From Rubrobacteraceae bacterium (GTDB lineage: Bacteria; Actinomycetota; Rubrobacteria; Rubrobacterales; Rubrobacteraceae): a stretch of DNA of 64,000 nt. Made by a program: the position numbers and the translations under genes. Below are positions 1-8,621 of this stretch, piece by piece. The notes under the pieces are model-generated. The model did not search any database, was not told where the DNA came from, and worked only from the letters and a program-made list of their open reading frames with translations. The stretch covers positions 100,014 to 164,013 of the forward strand of contig JAUJNO010000002.1 in NCBI GenBank assembly GCA_030448125.1, read 5' to 3'. How positions within the stretch are numbered: position 1 is the first letter of the stretch; each line of letters begins with the position of its first letter.

Positions 1-206
1 TAACCTTGAGGGTGGTCGGTAAGGACGAGGAGCGGACCTTCGAGATCGTCGGGGCGAACGAGTCGGACCCCGGGAGCGGCAAGCTCTCCCACTCCTCTCC
101 GGTCGGACGCGCCGTCCTCAAGCGCCGCGTCGGGGAGAAGGTTACGGTTTCGACGCCCCGCGGCGCGACCGAGTACGAGATCGTCAACGTAGAGGCCGCG
201 AGCTAG
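1..206 (+). CDS. greA: Transcription elongation factor GreA, C-terminal part (start outside window)
   Basis: The reading frame is open from the first bases and ends with TAG at 204-206. The visible 67 or so residues match the GreA/GreB C-terminal FKBP-like domain: a beta-rich stretch with the family's I-S-x-x-S-P-[VL]-G-[RK]-A-[LI] signature, seen here as L-S-H-S-S-P-V-G-R-A-V, followed by a V-x-T-P-x-G-x-x-x-Y-E-I strand. GreA rescues backtracked RNA polymerase by stimulating transcript cleavage; the coiled-coil that enters the secondary channel lies upstream of the window. It precedes lysK by 65 bp, a pairing also common elsewhere (greA-lysS). Confidence 0.9.
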   Translation, partial: TLRVVGKDEERTFEIVGANESDPGSGKLSHSSPVGRAVLKRRVGEKVTVSTPRGATEYEIVNVEAAS

Positions 207-271
207 AGGAAGCGGGTCGTCCCCCGCCCCTCGAAGGCCGTATTACTGTCTATCCATCTGTGGAGCAGCGC

Positions 272-1768
272 GTGAACACCATAGATCTTTCTGTCCCTGA
301 TTGGGCCAGGAGAACCGCAGAGAACCTGTTGGCCACCCACGGCGAGGGCCCGCACGTGGTCGTTACCGGGATCAGCCCCTCCGGCAACATCCACGTCGGC
401 AACCTGCGCGAGGTCCTGGTCGCCGAGGCGATCGTGAACGCCCTCAAAGCCCGGGGTTCGGAGGTCCGGTTCGTCTTCCACGCGGACACCATAGACCCGT
501 TGCGCAAGATCGCGCCCGGCATCCCGGCTGATTTCGAGAGCTACATCGGCCACAGCCTCTCGCGCGTCCCGGACCCCGAGGGCTGCCACGTCTCCTACGC
601 CGAGCATTTCTTGAGCCCCTTCGAGGAGGCCCTGAAGCGCATGGAGATGGAGGTAGAGGTACTGCGTTCGCACGAACTCTACGAGGGCGGCTTCTACGCG
701 GAGGTGACGCGGGAGGCGCTGGATCGCACCGAAGATCTGCGGAACATCTTGCAGGAGGTCAGCGGGCGAAAGATGCCCGAGCACTGGTCGCCCTACCTGC
801 CGCGGGCAGGCTCGGGGCAGCTTACGGGGGCGAGGATACTCGAGCACCTGCCCGAGGAGCGGAGGGTGATCTTCGCCGACGAAGACGGTTGGGAGGAGGT
901 CGCCGACTACTCGAAGGGTGAGGGGAAGCTGGGGTGGAGGGTGGAGCTAGCGGCGCGATGGAAGGCGCTTCGGGTAACCTTCGAGCCGTTCGGTAAAGAC
1001 CATACGAGCCGCGGCGGCTCGACCGACACGGCTGACCGGATGGCGAGAGAGGTCTTCCGGTACCCAGCACCGGGACGCTACGAGTACGAGTGGATCCAGA
1101 TAAAAGGCAAGGGCGCGATGAGCAGCTCGAAGGGCATCGTCCTCTTGCCGGGCGACATGCTAGATATAATGCCCCCCGACGCCCTGCGGCGGATGGTCCT
1201 CGGACGCGACCCCGCCCGCGCCCTGGATCTGGATCTCGCCGAAGGCTTCCCCCGCTTTATGGACGAGTACAGGGCCGACACGGAAGAGACCCCCGTCCCC
1301 TTCGCCCATCTCGTCACCGTCGCCCAGACCGTGGCCGGCGACCCAGACAGGGCCGCCGGGATGCTCGGGCGGGGCGGTTACGTGGAAGCCGCGAGCAACT
1401 CCGAAAAGCTCCGCCGGGACCTCGTCTACGCCCGCAACTGGGCCGAGGAGTGGGCGCCGGAGTCGTACCGCTTCGGGGTGTGCGAGGAGACGCCTCTGGA
1501 GGCGGCGGATCTGGACGCCGGGCAGCGAAGCTACCTCGCGGCGGTAGCCGGGAAGCTCGAGGACGGGATGGACGGAGACGCGGTGCAGAACCTGCTGTAC
1601 TCCACGGCGGTCGAGCTCGGGCTGAAGCCGAAGGCGGCATTCGGGGGCGTGTACATGGTCCTTCTGGGTAAGAAGAGCGGGCCCAAGGCCGGGCCGTTCG
1701 TCGCCGGTCTCGACGCGGGCTTCGTGCGGGAGCGGTTCCTCGATGTGTCAGGGGACACGACGCTATAA
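272..1768 (+). CDS. lysK: Lysyl-tRNA synthetase, class I
   Basis: This 498-residue protein charges tRNA-Lys. It is the class I enzyme typical of archaea and some bacteria, not the usual class II LysS: it has a HIGH-type motif (HVGN, residues 41-44) in a Rossmann fold and a KMSKS-type loop (MSSSKG, residues 283-288). A GTG at 272 is preceded by GGAG at 262-265 at good spacing; another in-frame GTG at 260 would add four residues and has no clear ribosome binding site. No second lysS is visible here. It stands alone, between greA and the clpC promoter region. Confidence 0.93.
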   Translation: MNTIDLSVPDWARRTAENLLATHGEGPHVVVTGISPSGNIHVGNLREVLVAEAIVNALKARGSEVRFVFHADTIDPLRKIAPGIPADFESYIGHSLSRVPDPEGCHVSYAEHFLSPFEEALKRMEMEVEVLRSHELYEGGFYAEVTREALDRTEDLRNILQEVSGRKMPEHWSPYLPRAGSGQLTGARILEHLPEERRVIFADEDGWEEVADYSKGEGKLGWRVELAARWKALRVTFEPFGKDHTSRGGSTDTADRMAREVFRYPAPGRYEYEWIQIKGKGAMSSSKGIVLLPGDMLDIMPPDALRRMVLGRDPARALDLDLAEGFPRFMDEYRADTEETPVPFAHLVTVAQTVAGDPDRAAGMLGRGGYVEAASNSEKLRRDLVYARNWAEEWAPESYRFGVCEETPLEAADLDAGQRSYLAAVAGKLEDGMDGDAVQNLLYSTAVELGLKPKAAFGGVYMVLLGKKSGPKAGPFVAGLDAGFVRERFLDVSGDTTL

Positions 1769-1833
1769 AGGGTCGAGAGCTACAATCTGTTCGGGTCGCA
1801 AAGGACCTCCACATATAGTGGTAAGGGGAGCGC

Positions 1834-1851
1834 GTTGCGCTAAACGCGTAC
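1834..1851 (+). promoter_or_regulatory. Candidate ClgR operator upstream of clpC
   Basis: The interrupted palindrome CGC-TAAAC-GCG followed by TAC fits nearly all fixed positions of the ClgR consensus as I recall it (WNNWCGCYNANRGCGWWS) with two mismatches. ClgR activates clp genes in actinobacteria. The site lies about 20 bp upstream of a good -10 box (1872-1877), where an activator would bind. Confidence 0.5.
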
Positions 1852-1871
1852 TTTTCTGGGCAAAACCTTTG

Positions 1872-1877
1872 TATACT
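1872..1877 (+). promoter_or_regulatory. Promoter -10 element for the clpC transcript
   Basis: TATACT preceded by TG one base upstream forms an extended -10 hexamer. No good -35 is seen, which fits an activated promoter with the ClgR-like palindrome placed just upstream. A strong ribosome binding site (AGGAGAAGGG, 1895-1904) follows. Confidence 0.55.
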
Positions 1878-1907
1878 CATAACAGGCGGCATTTAGGAGA
1901 AGGGTTT

Positions 1908-2045
1908 ATGGTTCTAAGATTTATTAGAGATAGAGCGAGGTATAATCCGCTCATTGCTGGCGAACGTAGAAAATATTTACAGATGACCGATATGGCTATA
2001 GAAGAAGCCGCACAGGACCCTCGAAATGGAGGAGGCTCCAGCTAA
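1908..2045 (+). CDS. Hypothetical 45-residue protein translationally coupled to clpC
   Basis: ATG at 1908 follows a strong ribosome binding site (AGGAGAAGGG, 1895-1904), and the TAA stop overlaps the clpC ATG by one base, so it is likely co-translated with clpC. The peptide is basic at its N-terminus, acidic near the C-terminus and has no recognisable domain. It is clearly more AT-rich than its neighbours. In Bacillus this position holds ctsR-mcsA-mcsB; none of those is here. It may be a small regulator or adaptor of ClpC, but that is only a guess from position. Confidence 0.5.
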   Translation: MVLRFIRDRARYNPLIAGERRKYLQMTDMAIEEAAQDPRNGGGSS

Positions 2046-4554
2046 TGTTCGAACGGTTCACCGAACGAGCCCGCAAGGTGGTGGTGCTCGCCCAGGAAGA
2101 GGCCCGTCACTTCAACCACAACTACATCGGCACCGAGCACCTGCTCTTGGGCCTCCTTCGTGAGGATGAGGGCGTCGCTGCCCGCGCTTTAGGCTCGCTG
2201 AACGTCACCCTCGACGAGGTGCGCGAGCAGGTCGAGAGCATCGTTGGTTACGGCGAGGAGGGGACGGGCGGCCAGGCGCCGTTCACCCCGCGCTCGAAGA
2301 AGGTTTTGGAGTTGGCGCTGCGCGAAGCGCTTCAGCTCGGCCACAACTACATCGGCACCGAGCACATTCTGCTCGGGCTCGTCAGGGAGTCCGAGGGAGT
2401 CGCCGCGCGCGTGCTCTCGAACCTCGGCGTCGATCCGGACAAGGTCCGGCGTGAGGTCGTGCGGATGCTCGGCGGCGGCCGATCGCAGCGGGGCCGGGGC
2501 GGCGGCGAGGCCGCGGCGGGCGCGGGGCCGAGGCCAAGCGGCCCAAGACCCGCCAGCTCGACCAGTACGGCCGTAACCTCACGGCGTTCGCCGACGAGAG
2601 CAAGCTCGACCCCGTGATCGGGCGCGCCAAGGAGATAGAGAGGATCATGCAGATCCTCGTCCGGCGCACCAAGAACAACCCCGTCATCATCGGCGAACCG
2701 GGCGTCGGCAAGACGGCCATCGTCGAGGGGCTGGCGCAAGAGATCGCCGAGGACCGCGTGCCGGACATCCTCGCCGACAAGGAGGTCTACACGCTCGACC
2801 TCGGGGCGTTGGTCGCGGGCTCGAAGTACAGGGGCGAGTTCGAAGAGCGCCTCAAGAAGATCATGAAGGAGATCACCGACCACGGCGACATCATCCTGTT
2901 TATCGACGAGATCCACAACCTCGTAGGCGCCGGCGCCGCGGAGGGCGCTATCGACGCGGCCTCCATCTTGAAGCCCGCTCTCGCCCGTGGCGAGTTGCAG
3001 GTCATCGGCGCCACGACCACCGACGAGTATCGCAAGTACGTCGAGAAGGACAAGGCGCTCGAGCGCCGCTTCCAGACCATCCAGGTCGGGGAGCCGACGG
3101 TCGAGGAGACGGAGCTCATCCTCAAGGGTCTCCGCGACCGTTACGAGCAGCACCACAAGATCCAGATAACCGACGAGGCCCTGAAGGCCGCCTCCGAGCT
3201 CGGCGACCGCTACATCTCGGACCGCTTCCTGCCGGACAAGGCTATAGACCTCGTCGACGAGGCCGCGTCCAAGATGCGCATAAAGACGATGGCCTCTCCG
3301 CCGTACTACAAGGAGATCGACGACGAGCTCAACGAGGTACGGTCCCAGAAGGAGTCCGCCATCGACGGGCAGGAGTTCGAGAAGGCCGCGCGGCTACGGG
3401 ACAACGAGCGTAAGCTCGCCCTGCAGCGCCGTGAGCTCGAGCGCAACTGGCGCGAGGGTGGCGATGAAGGCGGCAATATGGCCTCCATCGGGGAGAACGA
3501 GATCGCCGAGATCGTCTCCATGTGGACCGGCATCCCGGTCAAGAAGATGACCGAGGAGGAGACCGAGAAGCTCCTGAAGATGGAGGATGAGCTGCACGAC
3601 CGCGTCGTCGGGCAGAACGAGGCCATCAAGGCCGTCTCCCGCTCCATCCGCCGCACGTTTGCCGGCATCAAGGACCCGAACAGGCCCAGCGGCTCGTTCG
3701 TCTTCCTCGGCCCCACGGGCGTCGGTAAGACAGAGCTCGCCCGGACGCTCGCCGAGTACCTCTTCGGCGACCAGGACTCAATGATCCGTCTCGACATGTC
3801 CGAGTACATGGAGCGTCACACGGTGTCACGGCTCGTCGGTTCGCCTCCCGGCTACGTCGGCTACGACGAGGGCGGCCAGCTCACCGAGCAGGTCAGGAGG
3901 AGGCCGTACAGCGTGGTCTTGTTCGACGAGATCGAGAAGGCCCACCCGGACGTCTTCAACATCATGCTCCAGATCCTCGAGGACGGCATGCTCACCGACG
4001 CGCAGGGTCGGACCGTGGACTTCAAGAACGTGGTCCTCATCATGACCTCCAACGTCGGGGCGCAGCACATCAACAAGACTCAGTCGCTCGGCTTCGGCGG
4101 CGGCACCGAGGGCATCTCCTACAAGGAGATGAAGGGCAGGGTCACGAGCGAGCTCCGCAAGATCTTCCGCCCCGAGCTTCTGAACAGGATCGACGAGACC
4201 ATCGTCTTCCACAAGCTCGAGCGCGAGGATATGCGCCACATCATCGAGATCCAGATCAAGCGCCTGCGCAAGCAGCTCGTCGAGCGCGAAGTGACCGTCG
4301 AGTTCACCCGCGAGGCCCTCGACAAGCTCTCCGACGCGGGCTACGATCCGGCGTTCGGCGCGAGGCCATTGCGCCGCGTGCTGCAGCGCATGATCGAGGA
4401 CCCGATGAGCGAGATGATCCTGCGCGGCGAGATCCCCACCGGCTCCAAGGTCATCATCGAGCCGAACGACATCGACTTCGACGACGTCGCCGAGGACGAG
4501 TCCATCGTGGACATCAGGGTCACCCAACCCAAGGAGGTCGTCCCCGCCGAGTAG
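2045..4554 (+). CDS. clpC: ATP-dependent Clp protease ATPase subunit ClpC (one frameshift)
   Basis: Hsp100 unfoldase that feeds substrates to ClpP. The first frame (2045 to about 2525) carries the duplicated Clp N-domain (residues about 1-145, two N-H-N-Y-I-G-T-E-H repeats). The second frame carries AAA+ module 1 (Walker A GEPGVGKT), the UVR motif in the middle segment, AAA+ module 2 (Walker A GPTGVGKT) and the C-terminal D2 domain. The two halves join if one base is changed in the G run at 2524-2527; the bridging residues in the corrected frame ([15 protein letters not shown]) are normal for ClpC. The break is probably a consensus error. The product is about 835 residues, usual for the family. 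Confidence 0.92.
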
Positions 4555-4579
4555 GACGGGCGAAATCGCGATTCTACCG

Positions 4580-4613
4580 AGCCGGGGCGCTAGAGCGCCC
4601 CGGCTTTTTCTTT
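4580..4613 (+). terminator. Rho-independent terminator after clpC
   Basis: A perfect GC-rich stem (GCCGGGGCGC / GCGCCCCGGC, 4581-4604) with a 4-base loop is followed by a T-rich run. It closes the clpC transcript and lies before the convergent toxin gene. Confidence 0.9.
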
Positions 4614-4624
4614 GGCTCGAAAGG

Positions 4625-5020
4625 TTAGCTCTTCCGGGCGTGTTCCTCAAACCAGAGCGCCATGTCCTCCGTCTCGAACGCACCCTCGGCGACGCTCACC
4701 GCGAAATCTTCGAGCTCCTCTTGTTCCGCTTCCACCTCGTAGCCGAAAGTCGAGAGCAGGTAAGCGGCGGAGGCGGTTCCGGTGCGCTTGTTACCGTCTA
4801 CGAAAGGATGGCGCCGGATGATGGATTCCATCAGGGCCGCGGCTTTCTCAAAGGGCGAGGCAAAGTGTTCCTGGCCGAACGATGCTTGCCACGGTCGTTC
4901 GATGGCGGCAAGGAGGGCCCCTTCGTCGCGTACACCCTCGGAGCCGCCGTACTGCCCTATCGAGGCCGTGTGGAAGAAAAGGACCTCCGGTAGACCCGGT
5001 TTCCTACCGGAAGGTTGCAC
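4625..5020 (-). CDS. doc: Doc/Fic-family toxin
   Basis: A 131-residue protein of the death-on-curing type. The Fic motif HPFVDGNKRT sits at residues 71-80. Members modify translation factors: phage P1 Doc phosphorylates EF-Tu with ATP. The GTG start at 5020 is 24 bp after the stop of an AbrB/MazE-type antitoxin gene, the usual order for this kind of toxin-antitoxin operon. The pair interrupts a clpC-radA neighbourhood that is continuous in Firmicutes, so it was probably acquired. The start is not certain because the ribosome binding site (AGGGAC) is weak. Confidence 0.88.
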   Translation of the reverse strand: MQPSGRKPGLPEVLFFHTASIGQYGGSEGVRDEGALLAAIERPWQASFGQEHFASPFEKAAALMESIIRRHPFVDGNKRTGTASAAYLLSTFGYEVEAEQEELEDFAVSVAEGAFETEDMALWFEEHARKS

Positions 5021-5044
5021 AGTCCCTGAGGCCGGAAGAGTGTC

Positions 5045-5278
5045 CTAGCGATGGGCGAGGTTACTCATGGCTTTGTCGTACTTCTTCATAAATCGAGCCA
5101 TAAACTCCACAGCGTCGGGCGAGGGCCGGGACACTGACGGCTCCACTCGGATTGCGCCTCCTTCGGAAGACAATAAGACGTCCTGCCCGACCTCCAAGCT
5201 CATCTCCTCCAATATCTCGGGAGGGATCGGGAGCATCACTGATCCGCCAACCTTCCTCAAAGTCCGCCGCGTCTGCAT
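5045..5278 (-). CDS. AbrB/MazE-type antitoxin
   Basis: This 77-residue protein begins with a swapped-hairpin DNA-binding domain (T-L-R-K-V-G-G-S-V-M-L-P-I-P, then a G-Q-D-V-L-L strand), followed by an amphipathic tail ending in F-M-x-x-Y-D-x-A-M-x-x-L-A, likely the toxin-binding part. The ATG at 5278 has a strong ribosome binding site (AGGAGGAGG on the minus strand); a longer frame upstream to 5392 lacks support. It presumably neutralises the Doc-like toxin encoded next and represses their shared promoter. Confidence 0.85.
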   Translation of the reverse strand: MQTRRTLRKVGGSVMLPIPPEILEEMSLEVGQDVLLSSEGGAIRVEPSVSRPSPDAVEFMARFMKKYDKAMSNLAHR

Positions 5279-5309
5279 AGCCTGAAACCTCCTCCTGCTC
5301 TCATTCTTA

Positions 5310-5326
5310 TATAACTCAGTATAACT
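5310..5326 (-). promoter_or_regulatory. Candidate promoter/operator of the toxin-antitoxin operon
   Basis: TATAACT occurs twice, 10 bp apart (5310-5316 and 5320-5326), just upstream of the antitoxin ribosome binding site in an unusually AT-rich patch. On the minus strand the region supplies TATACT-like -10 hexamers. Spacing of one helical turn suits repeated binding of a small AbrB-type repressor. No convincing -35 box is seen. Confidence 0.4.
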
Positions 5327-5406
5327 TATGATGCGAGGTGAGAAGAGGCCTATGAACGAGTGCTGGCAGCTTGCTGACTTGCCGACGGGCACAAGACAGT
5401 CCTCGG

Positions 5407-5450
5407 AAAAGAGGACCGGGGCTTCTTCGGGCGCTCCGGCCCTCTCTTTT
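5407..5450. repeat. Imperfect hairpin between the toxin-antitoxin operon and radA
   Basis: AAAAGAG...CCGG pairs with CCGG...CTCTCTTTT around a loop, giving a stem flanked by A and T runs. It lies between divergent transcripts, so it is not an ordinary terminator for either. Its core resembles, in inverted orientation, the intergenic hairpins found at 57.6-59.7 kb. Confidence 0.45.
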
Positions 5451-5552
5451 GAATGTAGGCAACTGCAAGTTGTGGAAGCAGGGGCCGGACTCTAGGGGCG
5501 CATGCGCCTTTTTCGTGTCTGTACTTTCTCTTCTATACCGTACAATCATCTC

Positions 5553-6986
5553 ATGGCTACAAAGACACAGTTCGTCTGTTCTAACTGCGGGCATACGGAG
5601 CCGAAGTGGCTCGGGCGGTGCCCGGACTGCGGAGAGTGGAGCAGCCTCGTTGAGGAGGTTAGGGAGGATCAGAAGGCCGTCGGCTTCGCGGCGCGGGCGG
5701 CGAACGCGAAGGCGCAGAAGCGGCCGGCGGGTGCGACCATGGCCTTGCGTGAGGTGCGTACCGAACGCGAGGGCGGCAGGATCGATACCGGGGTTGGGGA
5801 ACTGAACCGGGTTCTGGGCGGCGGCATCGTGCCGGGCTCGATGGTGCTCGTCGGCGGGGAGCCGGGGGTCGGGAAGAGCACGCTCTTGTTGCAGGTGATG
5901 GGGCGCCTCGGGGAGGGCTGCTTGATGGTCTCGGGCGAGGAGTCGACCCGGCAGGTGGCTCTCAGCGCTCGACGGCTCGGGGTGGGGGATGCGGGCTTCA
6001 GGGTGCTCTCGGAGACGGACGTGGACATCATCGAGGCGACTATTCTGGAGGAGCGACCGAAGGTTGTAGTCGTGGATTCGATCCAGACGCTCTACTCGCC
6101 GGAGCTTACGGGGGCGCCGGGGGGCGTGGGGCAGGTGCGAGAGACCGCCGCCCGGCTCATGCGGCTCGCAAAGGCGGAGGGTATCGCCGTCGTGCTCGTC
6201 GGACACGTGACGAAGGATGGTTCTATAGCCGGGCCTCGCGTGCTGGAGCACATGGTCGATACGGTGCTGCAGTTCGAGGGTGACCGGTACCAGTCCTTCC
6301 GGGTGTTGCGGGCTTTGAAGAACCGCTTCGGCTCTACGAACGAGGTCGGGGTCTTCGAGATGACCGGCGCGGGAATGGTGGAAGTCGAGGACCCGTCGGC
6401 GTTCTTCCTCTCACGTAGGGAGGGTGGGATGCCGCCGGGAGTGGTGACCGTGTGCCTGCTCGAAGGGACGCGACCGATGCTGGTGGAGATAGAGAGTTTG
6501 GTCGTGCCGAGCCCGCTCGCGGTCCCGCGGCGGGTCGCGAACGGGATCGAGGTCGGGCGGGTGAACATGCTGTGCGCGGTCTTGAGCCGCCGGGCGGGGC
6601 TCGTGCTCGGGGACCAGGACGTGTACGTAAACGTCACTGGCGGCGTGCGGGTCGAGGAGCCGGCGGCGGACCTGGGGGTGGCCCTGGCGATAGCCTCTGC
6701 TCTCCGGGACCGACCCGTCGAGGCGGGGGCGGCGTGCTTCGGGGAGGTGGGGCTCACGGGGGACGTGCGGTTCGTCTCCGGGGCGCCCCGGCGGGTCGCC
6801 GAACTACTCAAGCTTGGGTTCAAGCGTATAATAACCCCAGAAGGTACACCCGAAGGCTCGTATGGAGCTGGCCGCGACGGCGCGAACGGCACGCCGGACG
6901 GCACGCCGAGCGGACGGGCCAAGAGGGAGGTTGCGGTGGCAGAGGTGAAGACGCTCGAGGAGGCTGTGGGGGCGGCGTTAAGTTGA
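5553..6986 (+). CDS. radA: DNA repair protein RadA/Sms
   Basis: A 477-residue RecA-like ATPase that promotes branch migration in recombinational repair. It has an N-terminal C4 zinc finger (C9, C12, C23, C26), Walker A GEPGVGKS at residues 102-109, the RadA-specific KNRFG motif and a C-terminal Lon-like domain. ATG at 5553 is chosen because the zinc finger begins directly after it; there is no ribosome binding site, and a TACAAT -10 box ends six bases upstream, so the message may be leaderless. The stop overlaps the disA start. RadA binds and modulates DisA in Bacillus, which fits this coupling. Confidence 0.95.
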   Translation: MATKTQFVCSNCGHTEPKWLGRCPDCGEWSSLVEEVREDQKAVGFAARAANAKAQKRPAGATMALREVRTEREGGRIDTGVGELNRVLGGGIVPGSMVLVGGEPGVGKSTLLLQVMGRLGEGCLMVSGEESTRQVALSARRLGVGDAGFRVLSETDVDIIEATILEERPKVVVVDSIQTLYSPELTGAPGGVGQVRETAARLMRLAKAEGIAVVLVGHVTKDGSIAGPRVLEHMVDTVLQFEGDRYQSFRVLRALKNRFGSTNEVGVFEMTGAGMVEVEDPSAFFLSRREGGMPPGVVTVCLLEGTRPMLVEIESLVVPSPLAVPRRVANGIEVGRVNMLCAVLSRRAGLVLGDQDVYVNVTGGVRVEEPAADLGVALAIASALRDRPVEAGAACFGEVGLTGDVRFVSGAPRRVAELLKLGFKRIITPEGTPEGSYGAGRDGANGTPDGTPSGRAKREVAVAEVKTLEEAVGAALS

Positions 6987-8065
6987 GTCCCCGGCGGGAT
7001 CTCCCGGCCGAGCTGACCGGGGCACTGGCGCTCGTGGCGCCGGGAACGGAGTTCCGGGACGCCATAGACAACATCATCTGGGCCCGAAACGGGGCCCTGC
7101 TCGTCGTCGCCAACCCCCGGAAGCTCGAAAGCATGAACGTCATCTCCGGCGGCATAAAGATCGGCTGCGAGTTCACCCCGATGCGCCTCTACGAGTTGGC
7201 CAAGATGGACGGCGCCCTCATCGTCTCGCCGGACGTCTCCTACATTCACTACGCCAACGTCCAGCTCACCCCGGACCCCACGTTTCCCTCGGGGGAGACG
7301 GGGCTCAGGCACCTGGCCGGCCACCGCGCGGCCCAGCAGACCGGAGACCTCGTCGTCGTCGTCTCCGAGCGGCGGCGCATCGTTACCCTCTACCGGGGCT
7401 CTTACGGCCCGCACGTCCTCGAGGACATAGGCGTCGTGCTCTCGAAGGCCGACTCGGCCCTGGCCACCCTCGAGAAGTTCACCCGACGCTTGCGCGAGGA
7501 GGCCCGCGTGCTCACGTTGCACGAGTATGACGGGGTCGTGACCCTGCGGGAGGTCGTTGGGGCCGTCGCCACCTTCGAGTACACCGTGCGGATAGCCGAC
7601 GAGATCGAGAACCACGTCAGGGAGCTCGGGCAGGAGGGGCGACTCGTCGAGATGCAACTCGAGCAGGCCTTCCACAACGTCCCCGAACAGTACGACGCCC
7701 TGATCCGGGACTATGCCGCCGAAGAGTTAAGCCACAAGGAGATTCAGGCGCGCCTGCACGAGCTCTCCAACGAGGAGCTCTCGGATCCGATGGAGCTCGC
7801 ACAGGTCTTGGGCTACGACTCCGTCGGGCCGACGGAGGAGTTCTTCCTCAAGCCGCGGGGTTACAGGCAGCTCGTGCGCGTGCCGCGTCTGCCAGGCAGG
7901 GTCGCGGAGAAGCTCATAGAGGAGTTCGGGACGCTCAAGGAGCTCCTGGAGGCGACCGAGGAGGACCTCGACTACGTGGAAGGAGTGGGCCAGGCGCGCG
8001 CGAGGGCCATCCGGCGCAACCTCAAGCGGCAGCGCAGCCTGGAGAGCTCCGGGGAGATGCTGTGA
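6983..8065 (+). CDS. disA: DNA integrity scanning protein DisA (diadenylate cyclase)
   Basis: A 360-residue protein that makes c-di-AMP from two ATP. It has the N-terminal DAC domain with the DGA motif (residues 76-78), a helical spine and a C-terminal helix-hairpin-helix DNA-binding domain (G-V-G-Q-A-R-A-R). The TTG start at 6983 overlaps the radA stop; no other start fits. The catalytic RHR motif, normally in a T-R-H-R-T-A context, reads L-R-H-L-A-G here (residues 108-113), so the second arginine is replaced by leucine. That may lower or change cyclase activity. Confidence 0.92.
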   Translation: MSPRRDLPAELTGALALVAPGTEFRDAIDNIIWARNGALLVVANPRKLESMNVISGGIKIGCEFTPMRLYELAKMDGALIVSPDVSYIHYANVQLTPDPTFPSGETGLRHLAGHRAAQQTGDLVVVVSERRRIVTLYRGSYGPHVLEDIGVVLSKADSALATLEKFTRRLREEARVLTLHEYDGVVTLREVVGAVATFEYTVRIADEIENHVRELGQEGRLVEMQLEQAFHNVPEQYDALIRDYAAEELSHKEIQARLHELSNEELSDPMELAQVLGYDSVGPTEEFFLKPRGYRQLVRVPRLPGRVAEKLIEEFGTLKELLEATEEDLDYVEGVGQARARAIRRNLKRQRSLESSGEML

Positions 8066-8613
8066 GTATGGCCGATACGGAAGGAGCCGGGCAGAAGGAA
8101 GGAATATCCGAGGAGGTCCGGGCACGGTCGTCGTTCGCGGAGGGGGATCTCGTGGTCTACCCGAACCACGGCGCGGGGTGTATCTCCGGGGTGGAGGAGA
8201 AGACCATCCTCGGTGAGGTCCGGAGCTACTACGTCGTGTACCTGCCGGACACGGAGCTAACCGTCAGCATCCCCGCCGAGGGCGATACGGGACTGCGGGC
8301 CTGCGCCGACGAGAAGGGCTTGACGGAGGCGCTCGCGGTTCTCGGGGCGCACACCACCGACATGCCCTCCAACTGGAACCACCGGCTAAAGCACAACCGG
8401 GAGAAGATAAAGAATGGCGAGATCTCCCAGATCGCCGAGGTCGTTCGCAACCTCTCCGTCTACGGCAGCGAGCACGGCCTCTCTACCGGCGAGCGCACCA
8501 TGCTGATGAAGGCCCGCCAGATCCTGGTCTCCGAGATCGCCCTGGTACGCGGCGTCGAAGCTGCCGAGGCTGAGAAGATCGTGGATGACGCCCTGAAGGA
8601 CGGCATCAGATAA
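8062..8613 (+). CDS. carD: CarD/CdnL-family transcription regulator
   Basis: A 183-residue RNA polymerase-binding protein. The N-terminal Tudor-like RID domain (F-x-x-G-D-x-V-V-Y-P-x-H-G) follows a short polar leader, and the helical DNA-binding domain with a conserved tryptophan (S-N-W-N-x-R) follows. CarD stabilises open complexes, especially at rRNA and other housekeeping promoters in actinobacteria. GTG at 8062 overlaps the disA stop; the ATG at 8068 is an equally likely start. Bacillus has the unrelated yacL here. Confidence 0.92.
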   Translation: MSMADTEGAGQKEGISEEVRARSSFAEGDLVVYPNHGAGCISGVEEKTILGEVRSYYVVYLPDTELTVSIPAEGDTGLRACADEKGLTEALAVLGAHTTDMPSNWNHRLKHNREKIKNGEISQIAEVVRNLSVYGSEHGLSTGERTMLMKARQILVSEIALVRGVEAAEAEKIVDDALKDGIR

Positions 8614-8621
8614 CTTCCCCC

